Origin: an uncultured Prevotella sp.
GTDB lineage: Bacteria; Bacteroidota; Bacteroidia; Bacteroidales; Bacteroidaceae
Length of the DNA stretch: 64,000 nt
NCBI GenBank assembly: GCA_900770395.1
Contig: CAAGKM010000046.1
Span: 119,434-183,433, forward strand
Direction: 5' to 3'
This document shows, in pieces, positions 1 to 8,384 of this stretch; the first letter of the stretch is position 1, and each line of letters starts with the position of its first letter. The notes beneath the pieces are model-generated. The model was not told the origin of the DNA and ran no database searches. It saw only the letters and a program-made list of their open reading frames with translations. The translations under genes and the position numbers were made by a program.

Positions 1-2871
1 TGGACAGCTGGAGGCAATGACCTGAAGTGGGAGATGATTCACTACGACGTGCAGCTCTTCGGAGGCTGCGTGCTCCATCAGGGCAAGATTGCCGAGATGG
101 CAACCGGTGAGGGTAAGACTCTCGTGGCGACACTGCCTGTATTCCTCAATGCCCTCACGGGCAACGGCGTACACGTGGTGACCGTCAACGACTATCTGGC
201 GAAACGTGACTCAGAGTGGATGGGACCGCTTTACATGTTCCACGGACTCTCAGTGGATTGCATCGACAAGCATCAGCCTAACTCCGAGGCTCGCCGCAGA
301 GCTTATCAGGCAGACATTACATTCGGAACGAACAACGAGTTTGGTTTCGACTATCTGCGCGACAACATGGCGACATCACCCGCCGACCTTGTGCAGCGGG
401 CACACAATTATGCCATCGTTGACGAGGTTGACTCGGTGCTCATTGATGACGCACGTACACCTCTTATCATATCCGGTCCTGTGCCAAAGGGCGACGTGCA
501 GATGTTCGAGGAGTATCAGCCATTGGTTGAGAAGATTGTAGGTGTGCAGCGCCAGCTTGCCACACAGTACCTGGCAGACGCAAAGCAGAAGATTGCCGAG
601 GGACAGAAGACAAACAACAAGGAGCTGCTCGACGAGGGCTTCCTTTCACTATACCGCTCCCACAAGGCGCTGCCTAAGAACAAGGCGCTCATCAAGTTCC
701 TCTCCGAGGAGGGCATCAAGGCTGGTATGCTCAAGACTGAGGAGATTTACATGGAGAACAACAACCGCAAGATGCCTGAGTGCGTGGAGCCTCTCTACTT
801 CGTTGTGGATGAGAAACTCAATTCATGCGACCTCACCGACAAGGGTACGGCATGGCTTGCAAAGGAAGTGAACGACGCTGAGCTGTTTGTGCTGCCCGAC
901 ATCACATCACAGCTCTCTGAGCTTGAGACACACACTGAGCTGAGCGACGAGGAGCGTGTGAACCGCAAGGACGAGCTGCTCAACCACTACGGCGTGCAGA
1001 GCGAGCGTGTACACACCCTGCAGCAGCTGCTCAAGGCATACACCATGTTCAACAAGGACGATGAGTATGTGGTGATTGACGGCGAGGTGAAGATTGTCGA
1101 CGAGCAGACAGGACGTATCATGGAGGGACGCCGCTGGAGCGACGGACTGCATCAGGCTGTAGAGGCAAAGGAGCACGTTAAGGTGGAGGCAGCAACACAA
1201 ACCTTCGCAACCATCACCCTGCAGAACTACTTCCGTATGTACCACAAACTGGCAGGTATGACCGGTACCGCATCTACCGAGGCTGGCGAGTTCTGGGACA
1301 TCTACAAGCTCGACGTCGTGGAGATACCAACCAACCGCCCGGTGGCACGTAAAGATATGGACGACCGCGTGTACAAAACAGCACGTGAGAAATATAAGGC
1401 AGTGATTGAAGAGATTGAGCTGATGCGCAACAACGGACGCCCGGTGCTCGTGGGCACCACATCTGTGGAAATCTCGGAAATGCTCTCCAAGATGCTCAGC
1501 ATGCGCAAGATACCTCATCAGGTGCTTAACGCAAAGCTCCACCAGAAGGAGGCTGACATCGTGGCACTTGCCGGACAGAGCACCAACGGACTTGGAGCCG
1601 TAACCATTGCCACCAACATGGCAGGCCGTGGTACCGACATCAAGCTGTCACCTGAGGTTAAGGCTGCAGGCGGTCTTGCCATCATCGGTACAGAGCGGCA
1701 TGAGAGCCGCCGTGTAGACCGTCAGCTGCGCGGTCGTGCCGGCCGTCAGGGTGACCCCGGCTCATCTGTGTTCTTCGTTTCATTGGAGGACAAGCTCATG
1801 CGTCTGTTCGCATCAGAGCGCATCGCATCAGTCATGGACCGCCTTGGTTTCAAGGAAGGCGAGATGATTGAGAGCAGCATGATCAGCAAGAGCATCGAGC
1901 GTGCCCAGCGTAAGGTGGAGGAGAACCATTTTGGTGTGCGTAAGCGCCTGCTGGAATACGACGACGTGATGAACAAACAGCGTACAGTGGTTTACGAGAA
2001 GCGCCGCCACGCCCTGATGGGAGAGCGCATAGGCATGGACATCGCAAACGTTCTGTGGGACCGTGTGGTAAGCATCATCGAGAACAACGACTACGAGGGA
2101 TGCAAGGAAGAATTTATACATATCTTCGCCATGGAGCTGCCGTTCACTGAGGAGGAATACATAAACACCAAGCGTGATGATCTCCACGAGGATGTGTTCC
2201 AGAAGGTGATGGAGGCGTTCAACCGCCGCACCGAGCGCATACAGCAGGTGGCACAGCCAGTCATCGCCAACGTATATGAGAATCAGGGTGCGGTATATGA
2301 GCGTATCATGGTGCCCATCACCGACGGGCGCCGCATGTATAACATCCCGTGCAACCTCAAGGAGGCTTACGACACTCAGGCAAAGTCAGTTGTCAAGGAG
2401 TTTGAGAAGGCTATCATGCTCCACATCATCGACGAGGCTTGGAAGGAGAACCTGCGCGAGCTGGATGAGCTGAAGCACAGCGTGCAGAACGCAAGCTACG
2501 AGCAGAAAGATCCTCTGCTCATCTTCAAACTGGAGAGTGCAAAGCTGTTCGACTCAATGGTTGACACCATGTACAACCGCATCGTGACCATCCTCATGCG
2601 CAGCGGTATTCCAGAGCTGCAGCAGGCACCACAGGAAGCTCCGGCAGAGGAGCCACGCCGACAGCCGCAGTATGTGGAGAGCCGCAGCGACATACAGGAA
2701 GAGCGACTCACCGACCCCAACCAACAGGCGGCAGCATCGCACGACACACGCGCACAGCAGCCACGTGCCACACAGCCAATAGTAAAGGATAAGCTGCCAG
2801 GACGCAACGACCCGTGTCCTTGCGGAAGCGGCAAGAAGTTCAAAAACTGCCACGGCAAGGGGCTGGTGTAA
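1..2871 (+). CDS. secA: Protein translocase subunit SecA (5' truncated)
   Basis: Motor ATPase of the Sec pathway, which pushes unfolded preproteins through SecYEG at the inner membrane. The frame is open from base 1, so the true N-terminus lies outside the window; about 956 of an expected ~1100 residues are visible. Seen in order: Walker A region MATGEGKT, the Walker B-type [14 protein letters not shown], the preprotein-crosslinking region, [13 protein letters not shown], the helicase motif [10 protein letters not shown], the [13 protein letters not shown] motif, and a C-terminal SEC-C zinc motif ([17 protein letters not shown]) that in the family binds SecB or ribosomes. A Q/P/R-rich linker precedes the zinc motif. 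The insertions relative to E. coli SecA are usual for Bacteroidota. Identification is secure; only the start is missing. Confidence 0.98.
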   Translation, partial: WTAGGNDLKWEMIHYDVQLFGGCVLHQGKIAEMATGEGKTLVATLPVFLNALTGNGVHVVTVNDYLAKRDSEWMGPLYMFHGLSVDCIDKHQPNSEARRRAYQADITFGTNNEFGFDYLRDNMATSPADLVQRAHNYAIVDEVDSVLIDDARTPLIISGPVPKGDVQMFEEYQPLVEKIVGVQRQLATQYLADAKQKIAEGQKTNNKELLDEGFLSLYRSHKALPKNKALIKFLSEEGIKAGMLKTEEIYMENNNRKMPECVEPLYFVVDEKLNSCDLTDKGTAWLAKEVNDAELFVLPDITSQLSELETHTELSDEERVNRKDELLNHYGVQSERVHTLQQLLKAYTMFNKDDEYVVIDGEVKIVDEQTGRIMEGRRWSDGLHQAVEAKEHVKVEAATQTFATITLQNYFRMYHKLAGMTGTASTEAGEFWDIYKLDVVEIPTNRPVARKDMDDRVYKTAREKYKAVIEEIELMRNNGRPVLVGTTSVEISEMLSKMLSMRKIPHQVLNAKLHQKEADIVALAGQSTNGLGAVTIATNMAGRGTDIKLSPEVKAAGGLAIIGTERHESRRVDRQLRGRAGRQGDPGSSVFFVSLEDKLMRLFASERIASVMDRLGFKEGEMIESSMISKSIERAQRKVEENHFGVRKRLLEYDDVMNKQRTVVYEKRRHALMGERIGMDIANVLWDRVVSIIENNDYEGCKEEFIHIFAMELPFTEEEYINTKRDDLHEDVFQKVMEAFNRRTERIQQVAQPVIANVYENQGAVYERIMVPITDGRRMYNIPCNLKEAYDTQAKSVVKEFEKAIMLHIIDEAWKENLRELDELKHSVQNASYEQKDPLLIFKLESAKLFDSMVDTMYNRIVTILMRSGIPELQQAPQEAPAEEPRRQPQYVESRSDIQEERLTDPNQQAAASHDTRAQQPRATQPIVKDKLPGRNDPCPCGSGKKFKNCHGKGLV

Positions 2872-2900
2872 ATATGAATACATAAAGGAGATAGAAGAAG

Positions 2901-3030
2901 TTAAAAGGAGATAAAGGGAGATAAAAGACGTATGTTACAGCCATGACATCTACGCCCAACACTATTGTCCTTTAACTTCTTAGCGACCAAAGGGAGCGAT
3001 AACTTCTCTTAACTCCCTTTAACTCCTTAA
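2901..3030. repeat. Imperfect inverted repeat of an AAGGAG(A/T)TAAAGGGAG(A/T)TAA family
   Basis: The secA-ABC spacer contains a left arm at about 2901-2927 (AAGGAGATAAAGGGAGATAA) and a right arm at about 3001-3028 whose reverse complement reads AAGGAGTTAAAGGGAGTTAA. The two could fold into a long imperfect hairpin. A related TTAACTTCTTTAACTTCC tract lies at about 56478-56497, which suggests a dispersed intergenic repeat. It may act as a terminator for secA, but there is no clean U-tract. Confidence 0.55.
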
Positions 3031-3043
3031 AATAAGAACAAAA

Positions 3044-3748
3044 ATGATTTGCATACAAAACATAAAGAAGTCATTCGGCACAAAAATTGCCTGTGACATC
3101 GAATCATTGCAAATCCATGAGGGTGAGATAATTGGTCTTGTCGGCAACAACGGTGCCGGCAAGACCACTTTGTTCAGAATACTTTTGGATTTGCTCAAGC
3201 CCGACAGCGGCGAGGTGACGCTAAAAGGCATCAACGTGCAGGAGAGTGAGGAATGGAAAAACTTCACGGGTGCTTACATCAACGAGCAGTTCCTCATCGA
3301 CTACCTCACCCCCGAGGAGTTTTTCGAGCTGCTTGCAAAGATATCAGGCATCAGCAAGGACGAGATGAACAGCCAGCTCGCCGCATTCGAGACTTTCGAC
3401 AACGGCGAGCTTTTAGGCAACGGCAAACTCATCCGCAACATGTCGGCAGGAAACAAGCAGAAGATAGGCATCATCAGCGCACTGCTCACCAATCCTGAGC
3501 TTGTGATTCTCGACGAGCCGTTCAACTTCCTCGACCCACGAAGCCAGAACGTCATCAAAAACATACTGCTGGAATACGGCGCCAAACACAACGCCACCAT
3601 CATTATAAGCAGCCATAACCTCACACACACCATCGACATCTCATCGCGGATTCTGCTGCTTGAGGACGGAAAAGTGATTAAAGACCTCAACAAGCAGGAA
3701 AACTGGGACGTGCAGGAGCTTGAGGACTATTTCTCCACTGCGGAGTAA
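3044..3748 (+). CDS. ABC transporter ATP-binding protein (orphan)
   Basis: Nucleotide-binding subunit of an ABC transporter, 234 residues, a typical length. Visible motifs: Walker A GNNGAGKTT near residues 34-42, a Q-loop-region segment around NEQFLIDYLTPEEF, signature NMSAGNKQKIG (a variant of LSGGQ), Walker B LVILDEPFNFLDP, and H-loop ISSHN. The variant signature and short C-terminus resemble ABC-2 export ATPases. No permease lies beside it: upstream is secA and downstream a convergent HAD gene, so the membrane partner is unknown. The ATG at 3044 gives the standard N-terminal strand of the family. Confidence 0.9.
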   Translation: MICIQNIKKSFGTKIACDIESLQIHEGEIIGLVGNNGAGKTTLFRILLDLLKPDSGEVTLKGINVQESEEWKNFTGAYINEQFLIDYLTPEEFFELLAKISGISKDEMNSQLAAFETFDNGELLGNGKLIRNMSAGNKQKIGIISALLTNPELVILDEPFNFLDPRSQNVIKNILLEYGAKHNATIIISSHNLTHTIDISSRILLLEDGKVIKDLNKQENWDVQELEDYFSTAE

Positions 3749-3790
3749 GAGCTATCGCCAAGAGACAAAGGCACAGATGGCGTAAAAATA

Positions 3791-3836
3791 ATTCTGAAAA
3801 ATTCCCGCATAATTTTTTTCATTCTGGAGAAGAAAA
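3791..3836 (+). repeat. Leader-like sequence L, copy 1
   Basis: This AT-rich stretch (starts ATTCTGAAAAATTCCCGCAT, ends CATTCTGGAGAAGAA) is repeated on the opposite strand at 54065-54111 with one substitution and a T7/T8 length difference. In both places it precedes a phased 21/22-bp array when read in its own direction. The T-run length change would shift any reading frame, so conservation is at DNA or RNA level. Function is unknown. Confidence 0.75.
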
Positions 3837-3903
3837 ATGAAGAATTAATACATTTTTTAACCAAAAAGAAGTAAAAAAACGGTGAGAATTCAATGGTGCC
3901 GGA

Positions 3904-4013
3904 GAAACACTTAAGTGTTTGGAAAGTAATACTTAAGTGTTTTTCGAGCAACACTTAAGTGTTGCAAAAACAACAGTTAAGCGTTTGAAAAGCAACACTT
4001 AACTGTTACTGGT
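3904..4013. repeat. Phased array A: five 22-bp units with an AACACTTAAGTGTT palindrome
   Basis: Five tandem units place the central TTAA at 3911, 3933, 3955, 3977 and 3999, exactly 22 bp apart. The best units carry the palindrome AACACTTAAGTGTT; units 4 and 5 have compensating or single changes (AACAGTTAAGCGTT, AACACTTAACTGTT). Between palindromes the DNA is A/T-rich and variable. There are no unique spacers, so this is not CRISPR. It lies between convergent genes. Confidence 0.9.
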
Positions 4014-4238
4014 GAATTATTTTAAAATAAAGATTCACGCCATTTCATAACGTACTGAAAATCTGCACATTGCAAAATTGACGAGAAATGCGTTTTTTTG
4101 ACCAGAACGTGGACTTGTTTGTAAAAAATCGAGTCTCAGAAGGTCTTTTGTCATTATAATTCTGAATTTTCCATTAATATTTTCCACACCATATCCTCTT
4201 TATTAACTTAAATTTTAGCGGCTTAAAATCTGAGCTGT

Positions 4239-5024
4239 TCAGATGACTCCGAAATGCCTCAACGCATTCATCACTCCATCATCATCGACACTTGTGGTGA
4301 CATAGTCGGCAACTGCCTTCACATCGTTGCCGGCATTTCCCATTGCCACTCCTATTCCGGCGGCACGAATTATTGATATGTCATTGCCGCCGTCGCCAAA
4401 CGCCATGGTCTCGCCAAGATCGATGCCGAGATATTCAACCACAGATTTCATGCCGTTGTCCTTTCCTGCCGCCACAACCGTGATGTCGGTAAACGCCGGA
4501 TGCCAGCGCCCCGAAATACAATGTGGCATGTCCTGCATCAGCTGTTTCTCATAATCACCGCTTACAAACGGAGTGAGCTGAAGTATTCTCTGTTCTGCCA
4601 GCACCTGCTCCACAGGCGGCATGTGCTCCATCCCCCTAACATTTATCTCTTTCAGAAACACATCTGCCACCACATCCTTGTAGTTGTAAACCGAAATGTC
4701 GCGCTCGCCCACCACAATGCAGGCAAAGTCATCGGCATCAGCACGTTCTGTCAATGCTCTCACATCATCGTCAGGTATAGCATTGCAGCTAATAGTCTTG
4801 TCGCCGATGAAACACAGTGCCCCGTTGGTGGTGACATATCCGTCAATAAGATGTTCTATCGCCCCGAGATTGGTGATGATCGGTATCGGGCGACCTGTTG
4901 ATATATACACTCCCACCCCATTCTCCTTAGCCTTTGTCAACGCCTCAACCGTTGACAAAGGTATCTCGTGAGTCTTAAAACTCACCAGCGTACCATCAAT
5001 ATCAAAAAACAAACTTTTTACCAT
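4239..5024 (-). CDS. Cof-type HAD-IIB family phosphatase
   Basis: Cytosolic haloacid-dehalogenase-fold phosphatase of the Cof/YbiV type, probably acting on sugar phosphates or other small phosphorylated metabolites; the exact substrate cannot be read from sequence. Motif I FFDIDGTL gives the Asp8/Asp10 pair near the N-terminus, motif II is the ISTGRP segment, motif III the Lys in AAGKDNGMK, and motif IV AFGDGGNDISII. The 261-residue length fits subclass IIB with its cap domain between motifs II and III. A good promoter precedes it (5048-5079), and the gene is monocistronic, convergent with the ABC ATPase. Confidence 0.93.
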   Translation of the reverse strand: MVKSLFFDIDGTLVSFKTHEIPLSTVEALTKAKENGVGVYISTGRPIPIITNLGAIEHLIDGYVTTNGALCFIGDKTISCNAIPDDDVRALTERADADDFACIVVGERDISVYNYKDVVADVFLKEINVRGMEHMPPVEQVLAEQRILQLTPFVSGDYEKQLMQDMPHCISGRWHPAFTDITVVAAGKDNGMKSVVEYLGIDLGETMAFGDGGNDISIIRAAGIGVAMGNAGNDVKAVADYVTTSVDDDGVMNALRHFGVI

Positions 5025-5047
5025 TGTTATCCTTTCTGTTTCTTATG

Positions 5048-5079
5048 CAAAATTACATATAAATCAGCATACAGCCAAA
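5048..5079 (-). promoter_or_regulatory. Promoter of the HAD phosphatase gene
   Basis: On the minus strand TTTG (5076-5079) is followed by 20 bp and TAATTTTG (5048-5055), an exact match to the Bacteroidota sigma-ABfr -33/-7 consensus, and lies 24 bp upstream of the start codon. Confidence 0.85.
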
Positions 5080-5153
5080 CACACACTCCTTAAAAAAACA
5101 TAAATGTAAGACAGAAATAACGGTTGACTGCTTACAAAATCAAAATTTATCCG

Positions 5154-5161
5154 TATATTTG
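5154..5161 (+). promoter_or_regulatory. Probable -7 element for the GH106 operon
   Basis: TATATTTG matches the Bacteroidota -7 consensus TAnnTTTG and lies 29 bp before the ATG at 5191. No TTTG occurs at the usual -33 distance, so the operon may depend on an activator. Confidence 0.5.
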
Positions 5162-5190
5162 TAAACTACTTTAAAACAAATATTACGATT

Positions 5191-8100
5191 ATGAGGAAAA
5201 TTATCATATCTGCGGCTGTGCTGGCATTATCGGCAACGACAGTGAGCGCCGACAACTGGAACCAGCGTTTCCGCAATCCCGACAAGGCGGCAAAACCATG
5301 GACATTTTGGTATTGGATGTTCGGCAACGTGAGCGATGAGGGCATAAGGCTCGACCTTGAGGCAATGAAACATGCTGATATTGCGGGGTTCTATCTCATG
5401 CCAATCAAGAGCACCGCCGACGGCAAGGAGCTTGGCGGCAAGTCAGAGCAGCTCTCACCTGAATGGTGGAAGCGCATCGACACTGTCTATCGCATTGCCG
5501 ACAGTCTGAAACTGGATATGGGTATCCACTTCAGCGACGGATTCGCATTAGGCGGCGGTCCGTGGATAAAGCCTGAGGAGAGCATGCAGAAAATAGTATG
5601 GAGCGACACAATCATCAACGCCAAGGACATACGGGGCGGCAAGGTGCCTATGCCAAGGATTCCCGTGAGTGGATATTATGAGGACATCGCAACATATATG
5701 TTTCCCGTGGCAGCCGTAGACAACCGCAAGCCAAAGGCATCGGTGGAGTTTCCGTTCCGCGCCACAGAGCCAAGCGACATCATTCTTTCCTACGACAAGC
5801 CTTACACACTTAGAAGCGTGAGAATAGTAACGGGCGGCAACAACATACAGTCGCACAGATTTAAGATTTACGCCTCCGACGACGGGATCAACTACCGCTT
5901 TGTGCGCCAACTGCAACCAGCACGGCAAGGCTGGCAGAACACCGACGCACAGGCAACATACGCTGTGCCGGCAACAACGGCGAGATACTTCAAGTTCCAC
6001 TGGACACCAGAGGGCAGCGACCCCGGCAGCGAGGACATGGACGCCGCCAAGTGGAAGCCAACGCTGAAGGTGGGCGACATACAGCTGTCATCAACAGCTG
6101 TAATAGACGGTTATGAGGGAAAATCAGGATTAGTGTGGAGAGTGCCGCAGCCATTCGGCGTGGCTGACGCTGAATGCGTGAAACCTGAGAATATGATTAT
6201 GCTCAGCCCACACTCAACACTGAACACTAAACACTCAACACTGAACACTGAACACTACAGAGTGATACGTATGGGGCACGCCTCTACCCTGCACACCAAC
6301 GCCACGGGTGGAGGAGGCCGCGGACTGGAGTGCGACAAGTTCTCACGCGCCGCCATACAGAAACAGATAAGCCACTGGTTTGGCGCTATCTACAACCACG
6401 CTTCGGCAGATGTAGCCAAGCGTGTGCTGAAACGCCTACACGTGGACAGCTGGGAATGTGGTTGCCAGAATTGGAGCAGCAACTTTGCGGCGGAGTTCAA
6501 GCAGCGCCGTGGCTACGACCTCATGCCGTGGCTGCCGCTGATGGCTGGAGTGCCCATGGAGTCATCAGAGAAGTCGGATGCCGTGCTGCGCGACGTGCGT
6601 CTCACCATTGCCGAACTTATTGAGGGCATATTCTTCGACGAGGTGCAGAAGGCGGCACGCAATTATGGAGTGAGCCTATCGACAGAATGCGTTGCGCCTA
6701 CAATGGTGAGTGACGGACTGCTGCACTACAAGCGCAGCGACTACCCAATGGGTGAGTTCTGGCTCGAAAGCCCGACGCACGACAAACCCAACGACATGCT
6801 CGACGCAATAAGCGGAGCGCACATATACAACAAGAACATCATCCAGGCAGAGGGATTCACCGAGATACGCGGTGTGTGGAACGAGCACCCGGCAATGCTC
6901 CGCCCGCTTCTCGACGCCAACTACAGCATGGGCATCAACGCAATCGTGTTCCATGTCATGACTCATAATCCTTTTGTTGACAAGCGTCCGGGAATGACTC
7001 TCGACGGCATTGGCACATTCTTCCAGCGCGACAACACATGGTGGAGAGAAATGCCTGCCTTCACCAGTTACATATCACGCTCTCAGGCTCTGCTGCAATA
7101 CGGCAGCCCTGTGATTGACCTTGCAGTGTACACTGGCGATGAACTGCCGCGGCGCTCTATACTTCCCGAGCGACTGGTGAACATCCTCGGCGGACTATAT
7201 GACAAGGGCGACTTGGAGCGTGAAAAGGAGCGCGTGGCAAACATAGGCCTGCCTATGGAGCAAAGTCCGGTGGGGGTGAACCACACAAAGAACATGACCA
7301 AAGCCAGCACATGGGTAAACCCGTTGCGAGGCTACAAATATGACTCATTCAACCATGATGTGCTGAACGGCGCACAGATGAAAGACGGAAAACTCGTTAC
7401 TCAAAATGGAATGCAATACTCCGCATTGGTGGTGCCGGGGGCAAGGTTGATGAACCCGTCGAACATCAACACCGCCAACGAAAGGATTGAAACACTGCGC
7501 AAGCAGGGACTGAAGATTATCGACACCCCCTGGACAGCCGATGACCTGAGCAACATAGGAATAAAGCGCGACATTGAGCTGCCACGGGGCATTGACTACA
7601 CCCACCGTCATGCCAGCGATGCCGACATATATCTGCTGAGCAACCAAAGCGGCAAAGCAATGACATTCAGCCCGAAAGTCCGCCTCGCTCGCACATATAT
7701 ATATATGGCCGATGCTGTGGAGGGAAAGATATACCGCATGGAGGATATTGCCGACAGCAACGGCAACATAACTCTCGATGCAGGGCAGTCGCTGTTCTAT
7801 GTACTTGCCGACAACGAGGTGGCAACCGACAAGCCGATGACTTCAAGCTCCGCATCAGAACCATTGGAGCATGCTGGCTGGACTGTGTACTTCGAGGAGA
7901 CCGGCAAGACCATCACCTCGCCCACCCTCTTCGACTGGAGCAAGAGCAATGACAATACGATAAAATATTACTCAGGTCACGCAACCTACACCACAACATT
8001 CAAGGCAAAGAAGAACGAGAAAATAATTCTCGACCTCGGCAACGTGCAGAACATAGCCACCGTGACCGTTAACGGCATCGACTGCGGTACCATGTGGACT

Positions 8101-8319
8101 GCGCCGTTCCGCACCGACATAACAAAGGCTCTGCGCAAAGGCAAGAACGAGCTGAAGATAACCGTGGTGAACACATGGGCAAACGGTCTGCTTGGCAACG
8201 ACCTCGGCACTCCCGCATTCGAGGGAATATGGACCAATGCAAAATTCAGAAGAGCTGAAAAGACACCAATCCCCGCAGGACTGATGGGACCGGTGAGAAA
8301 AGTGAAGAATGAAGAGTGA
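5191..8319 (+). CDS. Secreted GH106-like alpha-L-rhamnosidase
   Basis: Predicted periplasmic or secreted glycosidase of 1042 residues. The first ~20 residues form a signal peptide (hydrophobic core, cleavage around TVSA). The mature N-terminus (KPWTFWYWMFGNVSDEGIRLDLEAM) is the pattern I associate with GH106 alpha-L-rhamnosidases, which remove terminal rhamnose from pectic polymers. A galactose-binding-like beta-sandwich ends the protein (TVTVNGIDCGTMWTAPFR). Between about residues 340 and 355 the chain contains HSTLNTKHSTLNTEH, encoded by an in-frame micro-repeat (6208-6256) that looks like an intergenic repeat caught in the gene. First gene of a three-gene operon; 65 bp separate it from the esterase gene. 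Family assignment is by motif memory and not by search. Confidence 0.8.
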   Translation: MRKIIISAAVLALSATTVSADNWNQRFRNPDKAAKPWTFWYWMFGNVSDEGIRLDLEAMKHADIAGFYLMPIKSTADGKELGGKSEQLSPEWWKRIDTVYRIADSLKLDMGIHFSDGFALGGGPWIKPEESMQKIVWSDTIINAKDIRGGKVPMPRIPVSGYYEDIATYMFPVAAVDNRKPKASVEFPFRATEPSDIILSYDKPYTLRSVRIVTGGNNIQSHRFKIYASDDGINYRFVRQLQPARQGWQNTDAQATYAVPATTARYFKFHWTPEGSDPGSEDMDAAKWKPTLKVGDIQLSSTAVIDGYEGKSGLVWRVPQPFGVADAECVKPENMIMLSPHSTLNTKHSTLNTEHYRVIRMGHASTLHTNATGGGGRGLECDKFSRAAIQKQISHWFGAIYNHASADVAKRVLKRLHVDSWECGCQNWSSNFAAEFKQRRGYDLMPWLPLMAGVPMESSEKSDAVLRDVRLTIAELIEGIFFDEVQKAARNYGVSLSTECVAPTMVSDGLLHYKRSDYPMGEFWLESPTHDKPNDMLDAISGAHIYNKNIIQAEGFTEIRGVWNEHPAMLRPLLDANYSMGINAIVFHVMTHNPFVDKRPGMTLDGIGTFFQRDNTWWREMPAFTSYISRSQALLQYGSPVIDLAVYTGDELPRRSILPERLVNILGGLYDKGDLEREKERVANIGLPMEQSPVGVNHTKNMTKASTWVNPLRGYKYDSFNHDVLNGAQMKDGKLVTQNGMQYSALVVPGARLMNPSNINTANERIETLRKQGLKIIDTPWTADDLSNIGIKRDIELPRGIDYTHRHASDADIYLLSNQSGKAMTFSPKVRLARTYIYMADAVEGKIYRMEDIADSNGNITLDAGQSLFYVLADNEVATDKPMTSSSASEPLEHAGWTVYFEETGKTITSPTLFDWSKSNDNTIKYYSGHATYTTTFKAKKNEKIILDLGNVQNIATVTVNGIDCGTMWTAPFRTDITKALRKGKNELKITVVNTWANGLLGNDLGTPAFEGIWTNAKFRRAEKTPIPAGLMGPVRKVKNEE
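6208..6256 (+). repeat. In-frame CACTCAACACTGAACACT micro-repeat inside a CDS
   Basis: Successive near-copies of CACTCAACACTGAACACT / AAACACTCAACACTGAACAC run through the GH106 gene and encode a His/Thr/Leu/Asn-rich linker. The composition is unlike the flanking coding DNA, suggesting insertion of a repeat of the kind usually found between genes. Confidence 0.7.
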
Positions 8320-8384
8320 AGAATGAAATTATAGGATTTATAAAATAACAGAAATCACAAAAATATAATACAAAAATATAATAT

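Larger units (their letters stand above)
3749..4238. other. 490-bp convergent intergenic region
   Basis: Non-coding space between the convergent ABC ATPase and HAD genes. It holds a 47-bp sequence (3791-3836) also found near 54065-54111, a five-unit 22-bp repeat array (3904-4013), and a distal tract (about 4070-4120) with TTGCAAA, GCGTTTTTTTG and TAAAAAATCG blocks resembling 59168-59212. No credible ORF or tRNA was seen. Confidence 0.8.

Noticed and set aside
3904..4013. CRISPR array
   Set aside because: Units are 22 bp with no unique spacers, the palindrome fills most of each unit, and no cas genes are in the window.
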